Shown: piece by piece, positions 19,482 through 21,373 of the stretch
Layout: the number at the start of each line of letters is the position of its first letter
Position numbering within the stretch: the first letter of the stretch is position 1
Source: Pelargonium cotyledonis
Taxonomy: Eukaryota; Streptophyta; Magnoliopsida; Geraniales; Geraniaceae
Direction of reading: 5' to 3'
Length of the DNA: 21,373 nucleotides
Assembly: GCA_036897625.1 (NCBI GenBank)
Contig: JAYMTA010001174.1
Coordinates: 1 to 21,373 of the forward strand
Notes under the pieces: model-generated
Told to the model about the DNA's origin: nothing
Database searches by the model: none
The model's input: only the letters and a program-made list of their open reading frames with translations
Made by a program: the position numbers and the translations under genes

Positions 19482-19655
19482 CTGCGCAGGAAGATGACTG
19501 ATCATAGTTATAATGCGGCAGAGTTGAATAATCAAAGGGTTCCAAACAAGTTAGCACAAGAGAGAATCCATAAGTCAGAGAAAGTTATTCATTAGAATCG
19601 AACGATATAAATGCAAAGGATGTAAATGTCGTGTAGTAGGACAAAAGTCAATAAC

Positions 19656-20446
19656 TGTTAATATATAATAGAGAACTTATATTATTGATCTTAATATGAG
19701 TACATAAGAGACCTTATTTATAGGCTTACTAAAAGGAAAGTGAATAAGTAAATATATTTCAATAGACAAGATCATGGATACAAGTATAATTGAGAAAATA
19801 TATCATTTATAATTGATACTAATTTATTCTCTAACTCTCCCCCTCGAGGTCAAGGTGACAACCTTGAGATTGTCAAAGAAAATTGAGAGATTGGCTAAAT
19901 AATCGATGAACATTTTTGCGGTGCATGCAGCAGAGAACAAGAGGAAACACTTGGGTGATGTCCGCAAGAGGAAGGCGACCACGTTGGTGTCAAGTCAAAC
20001 ACCATGAAAGGGGTCACAGGAGCATCGCTGGAGGATAACACCAAGAGAGATCATAAGGTCTATTTGTTTGAGGAGTCGATTGTTTATGTGGAGTAAAAAG
20101 AGAACTAAAACTAGTAAAGAGAAAATTATAAAACTTTCATGACATTATGAATAAGAGGGATGATGGTCGGGCAAGTAACCGAAGGTTGCCGCCGGAATAA
20201 TAGCACCTTTAAGAGACTCAAAAGTCAAAACAAAAGATGAAAAGGCTCTGATACCATGTTAAATATAAAGAGAAAATTTACAATTGATCTTAATATGAGT
20301 ACATAGTAGAGCCTATTTATAGGCTTAATAGCTTGATTACTAAAACAAAAGTGAATAAGTAGGGATATTACAATAGAGGAGGTCATGGATATTTTTATAA
20401 TTGAGAATATATATTAGCAATAATTATACTAATTTATTATCTGACA
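19656..20446 (-). mobile_element. Near-complete TRIM retrotransposon (791 bp)
   Basis: LTRs at 20257-20446 (190 bp, the 5' LTR on the - strand) and 19656-19836 (181 bp) share TTGATCTTAATATGAGTACA, GTGAATAAGTA and ATACTAATTTATT. The primer site TGGTATCAGAGCC (20256-20244 on the - strand), complementary to initiator tRNA-Met, abuts the 5' LTR with no gap. A purine tract CCTCGAGGGGGAG on the - strand (about 19849-19837) abuts the 3' LTR. The 5-bp duplication ATAAC flanks it exactly (19651-19655 and 20447-20451). The interior of roughly 420 bp has no protein, so it depends on enzymes from another element. Confidence 0.92.
20314..20321 (-). promoter_or_regulatory. TATA box of the TRIM 5' LTR
   Basis: TATAAATA on the - strand lies within the 5' LTR about 60 bases from its inner end, preceded by GCC. 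The second LTR has the same GCCTATAAATA-like word at about 19714-19725. Placement fits the LTR promoter; activity is unknown. Confidence 0.5.
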
Positions 20447-20456
20447 ATAACTAATA

Positions 20457-20693
20457 CTCCCTCCGCCCCAAAATGAGTGTCTTGTTTGTCTAAATTTTTT
20501 GTCCCAAAATGAGTGTCTTGTTTCTATTTTTAAGTTATTATATTATCATTTTTCCCATTTTATTCCTATCACTTATGCACATGGGGTGTAGGTGGAAAAG
20601 TGTGGGTAATATTGAAAACACACTAAATTATCTAGTAATTCTTAATTTTTGCAAAAAAATAGAAACAAAACACTCATTTTGGGACAGAAGGAG
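20457..20693. mobile_element. Stowaway MITE (Tc1/mariner type) with duplicated end
   Basis: The left end CTCCCTCCGCCCCAAAATGA and the reverse complement of the right end, CTCCTTCTGTCCCAAAATGA, form inverted repeats flanked by TA (20455-20456 and 20694-20695). The left end contains the CCCAAAATGAGTGTCTTGTT word twice, about 36 bases apart, so its subterminal part is duplicated. At 237 bp it has no real coding capacity. It begins 10 bases from the TRIM's right end. Confidence 0.88.
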
Positions 20694-21129
20694 TACATGA
20701 TTTGGTTGTCTAAAGATAAATATACATCTAGCCGTTAATTAAGATTAATCATATGATCAACTGCATGTATGAAAGCATGTGATATTAAATATTTCATATA
20801 ACCCGACCATGTGATAAATATACTATCCGTGACCTTCACAGATGAGCTAATTATCATTGTGTTGCGTTCGTGTAAAACATGGTTAGCAAAATTCTTATGT
20901 TGAAAAAACTTTATACAATTTAACATAATCCATAATTCATAATTCAATACCAAGGGCTTGTTAGGAAACAACAATGATGCTCATTTTACCTACTTTTGTA
21001 CCCAAAAAAATAAAAGTGACATTCTGACATGTAAAAAATGACTGAACGTGGCATACACGTGAATATTATTGAAATTTTAATAAAAAAAAACAAAAAACAA
21101 AATTTAAGAAAAAAAAAACAAAAAAAATA

Positions 21130-21373
21130 GCAACCCACCTTCGTCCTCTACAGTCAGATCTGATCTGTCGAGTTCGACGGCGTCGTCTTCGTGGTCGACC
21201 TCGTCTTCATGAAGATCTGCCTCCAGTCGACGTCGTCTTCACAAAGGTCTGCTTCTGGTCTCGTCTGCTCCGTGGTCGACCACTGTCTGCTCTCCGATCG
21301 ACGCAACGACCGATATGCTTCTAGCGACTTCCAGGCGAGCCAAGCTCGACGTCCACGTTGAGAACCCCCACGC
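21130..21373. other. GC-rich, internally repetitive block of unknown origin (runs off window)
   Basis: After an A-rich tract the sequence switches abruptly to GC-rich text with many GTCGAC, GACGTCGTC and TCGTCTTC words. Two imperfect units, TCGTCTTCATGAAGATCTGC and TCGTCTTCACAAAGGTCTGC, are about 50 bases apart. No open frame resembles a SECA2 exon. It could be the interior of another Mutator-like element or a retrotransposon end. Confidence 0.4.

Larger units (their letters stand above)
19482..21373 (-). other. Upstream SECA2 intron, incomplete in window
   Basis: More than 1.89 kb precede exon a on the - strand without a sign of the previous exon, which should end in the SecA GTTS motif. 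It contains a TRIM, a Stowaway MITE and a terminal GC-rich block. The stretch 20696-21130 is AT-rich with A-runs near 21082-21128 and shows nothing else recognisable. Confidence 0.6.

Overview
The window is plant nuclear DNA, most likely from a eudicot: AT-rich introns with GT..AG borders, Ty1/copia, TRIM, Mutator-like, hAT and Stowaway elements, and a split gene whose translation reads as chloroplast SecA of the SECA2 type. The species cannot be named from what is here. Genes and elements were assigned from recognised motifs only; no database search was possible.

Bases 1 to about 6740 hold a decayed Ty1/copia retrotransposon on the + strand: 5' LTR and leader, gag, protease, integrase, reverse transcriptase and RNase H in the usual copia order, broken by many stops and frameshifts and by an internal deletion. 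A 1.3 kb element with inverted ends of roughly 280 bp and a GC-rich interior (97-1402) sits inside its 5' LTR. No 3' LTR is visible.

Bases 7696-19481, on the - strand, carry the last 15 coding exons of SECA2. They give an uninterrupted 551-residue C-terminal half, with every splice junction canonical and every phase matching. The protein would be the ATPase motor of the second chloroplast Sec system. The 5' half of the gene, including the Walker A/B ATPase core, lies beyond base 21373.

The introns are full of small elements. They include a Stowaway-like MITE (8412-8585), a hAT MITE with an 8-bp target duplication (9540-9762), a decayed TRIM (10722-11032), a tRNA-type SINE (about 11769-11942) and a 59-bp tandem repeat (13091-13208). 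A Mutator-like element with 9-bp target duplications (17341-18470) is nested in an older TRIM, and its right end plus flank has been tandemly duplicated. There is also a near-complete TRIM (19656-20446) and an adjacent Stowaway MITE (20457-20693). The last 240 bases are a GC-rich, internally repetitive block of unknown nature.

There is no sign of a new multi-gene system. The most informative content is the fully resolvable SECA2 exon set and the readable order of nested transposon insertions.
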